Part shown: positions 6,146-7,241 of the stretch, piece by piece | Position numbering within the stretch: position 1 is the first letter of the stretch | How the letters are laid out: every line of letters starts with the position of its first letter | Assembly: GCA_022360535.1 (NCBI GenBank) | Contig: JAKSCP010000315.1 | Span: 1 to 7,241, forward strand | Direction: 5' to 3' | Source: Pseudomonadales bacterium | GTDB taxonomy: Bacteria; Pseudomonadota; Gammaproteobacteria; Pseudomonadales; Pseudohongiellaceae | DNA length: 7,241 bases | Translations under genes and position numbers: made by a program | Notes under the pieces: model-generated | Databases searched by the model: none | What the model saw: the letters and a program-made list of their open reading frames with translations, nothing else | Told to the model about the DNA's origin: nothing

Positions 6146-7241
6146 CTAATTAGCGGCAATATTAACATTTTCCTCGGAGTCGATGGACCTTACCGATGAA
6201 AACGCCTGACTCAGCACCAGGTCTCTGAGTAAGGCACGGAGCCGGTGATTCTCTGCAACAAAGCGGTCTTCAAACCAGCTCAAAGTATCCCGGTCGTAGC
6301 GCAGGGACACTGGCCCGCCCGTGCCATAGGCATAAAGCCGATTCACCAGACAGGCCGAGAGCTTCGGGTGATTGCGCATGGCTGTCGCAAGTCCGCCAAT
6401 GTCATCGTAGAAGTTGCCGTCCAGCTCCCCGGCAATATCCAAAACCGCACCATTTTCAGTTTGCCGAAAAATACCTGCGCCATCGAAGTTCTCAAGCGAC
6501 AACCCCATGGGGTCGGTAATCAGGTGACAACCTGCGCAGGAAGGATTGCTGTTATGCACTTCCAGTCTTTCACGGGCGGTCGCTGCATGCTCGGCTTCTT
6601 CCAAAGCCGAGAAATCGACATTCGGTGGTGGGTCGGGCACTTTTTGACAGAGGAAACGTTCCCTCAGTGCCTTACCTCGAAGGGTGGGCGAACTGCGCAC
6701 GGGATGGGAATTCGCAGCCAGGAAACTCACATGGGTTAACAAACCGATACGCGGACTGTCATCGTCAAATTCGAACGGCACCCAACCCTCACCGGTAGCT
6801 GTGCCGTAAACTGTCGCTAGCTGCATCGACATAAACGTCTTCCTGGTGGTGAAGAGATCGCGGTAATCAGCTTCCTGGACCAGGAGATGATCAATGACTG
6901 TGCGTAATGTTTGCTCTCGAGCGTGCTCCAGTGTTGTGCCTGTCACCATAGGATAAACGATAGGATCTTTAGCAAGACTATCGAACTCGTCGAAAGCCAA
7001 CATGTCATCGAAGAAGCTACGCATACCGTCTTGCAAGCGATCGCTGGACAACAAGCGATCCACTTGCTGCTGCAATCCCTCCGGGGTATGCAGTTCTCCG
7101 TTTTCCGCCGCTAGCAAAAGCGCATCATCAGGCGGCGAATTCCACAAAAAGAAACTGAGGCGGGATGCGAGTGAATAATTATCCAGACGCTCCCTGCCAG
7201 GCTGTGCTGGGTCAGCTTCGGCGGATTCCAGAATAAACACA
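6146..7241 (-). CDS. DUF1592/DUF1588/DUF1585 protein with heme-c-type CAGCH motif, 5'-truncated
   Basis: The frame is open through the window edge. The GTG at 7240 encodes the V of VFILE, typical of the middle of this family, so the N-terminus is outside the window. The 364 visible residues (V = 1) hold three planctomycete-type domains in the usual order. First is DUF1592/PSD4 (about 15-150; LASRLSFFLWNSPPDD at 24-39). Second is DUF1588/PSCyt3 (about 160-262; GLLTHVSFLA at 166-175, RGKALRERFLCQKVPDPPP at 188-206, SCAGCH at 234-239, DPMGLSLENFDGAG at 243-256). Third is DUF1585/PSD2 (about 275-350; ACLVNRLYAYGTG at 296-308). CAGCH (bases 6524-6538) fits covalent heme c attachment, which would require periplasmic maturation, so export is expected although the signal is not visible. 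DUF1587 and DUF1595 probably lie upstream. It ends 94 nt before the DUF1552 start and is likely in the same transcription unit. Substrate and reaction are unknown. Confidence 0.88.
   Translation of the reverse strand, partial: VFILESAEADPAQPGRERLDNYSLASRLSFFLWNSPPDDALLLAAENGELHTPEGLQQQVDRLLSSDRLQDGMRSFFDDMLAFDEFDSLAKDPIVYPMVTGTTLEHAREQTLRTVIDHLLVQEADYRDLFTTRKTFMSMQLATVYGTATGEGWVPFEFDDDSPRIGLLTHVSFLAANSHPVRSSPTLRGKALRERFLCQKVPDPPPNVDFSALEEAEHAATARERLEVHNSNPSCAGCHLITDPMGLSLENFDGAGIFRQTENGAVLDIAGELDGNFYDDIGGLATAMRNHPKLSACLVNRLYAYGTGGPVSLRYDRDTLSWFEDRFVAENHRLRALLRDLVLSQAFSSVRSIDSEENVNIAAN

Noticed and set aside
6245..6739. 164-codon + strand open frame antisense to the DUF1592-type gene
   Set aside because: It lies entirely over conserved DUF1588/DUF1585 coding sequence and its translation has no family-like features.

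Overview
The window reads as a chromosomal segment of a Gram-negative, probably marine gammaproteobacterium. This is an inference from moderate GC content, an E. coli-like HisC, a YjiH-type membrane protein, and Sec and Tat signal peptides on genes of the DUF1592/DUF1552 type. No RNA gene, mobile element, CRISPR array or origin was seen. The window holds six genes in two convergent groups, and both outer genes run off the window edges.

Left group, + strand (1-2286): a 5'-truncated YjiH-family polytopic membrane protein with a nucleoside-recognition/Gate-type domain (1-1227), followed 3 nt later by a histidinol-phosphate aminotransferase-type PLP enzyme, hisC (1231-2286). The tight spacing suggests co-transcription. 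The HisC is clearly family-like, but it has His where fold-type I aminotransferases normally carry the PLP-phosphate-binding Arg eight residues after the catalytic Lys. No other his gene is visible.

Right group, - strand (7241 down to 2314): four genes in one direction. They are a 5'-truncated DUF1592/DUF1588/DUF1585 protein with a CAGCH heme-c-type motif (7241-6146), a Tat-exported DUF1552 (PF07586, 'HXXSHH') protein (6051-4717), a Sec-exported protein with three PF03640-type secreted repeats (4742-3369), and a Sec-exported protein of no recognised family (3369-2314). The last three genes overlap (26 nt, then 1 nt as TGATG), so they are almost certainly one translationally coupled unit. The three proteins with visible N-termini are exported, and the fourth is expected to be from its CxxCH motif. 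The set therefore looks like an uncharacterised extracytoplasmic system, possibly redox-linked. The DUF1592/DUF1552 pairing is known from planctomycetes and some proteobacteria without a biochemical function. The added three-repeat PF03640 protein and the conserved-looking partner at the end are the most interesting part of the window.

The two groups meet tail to tail across 27 bp with no convincing terminator. The only other gap is 94 bp between the DUF1592 and DUF1552 genes. It contains a good ribosome binding site but no convincing promoter. No gene-free stretch exceeds 300 bases.
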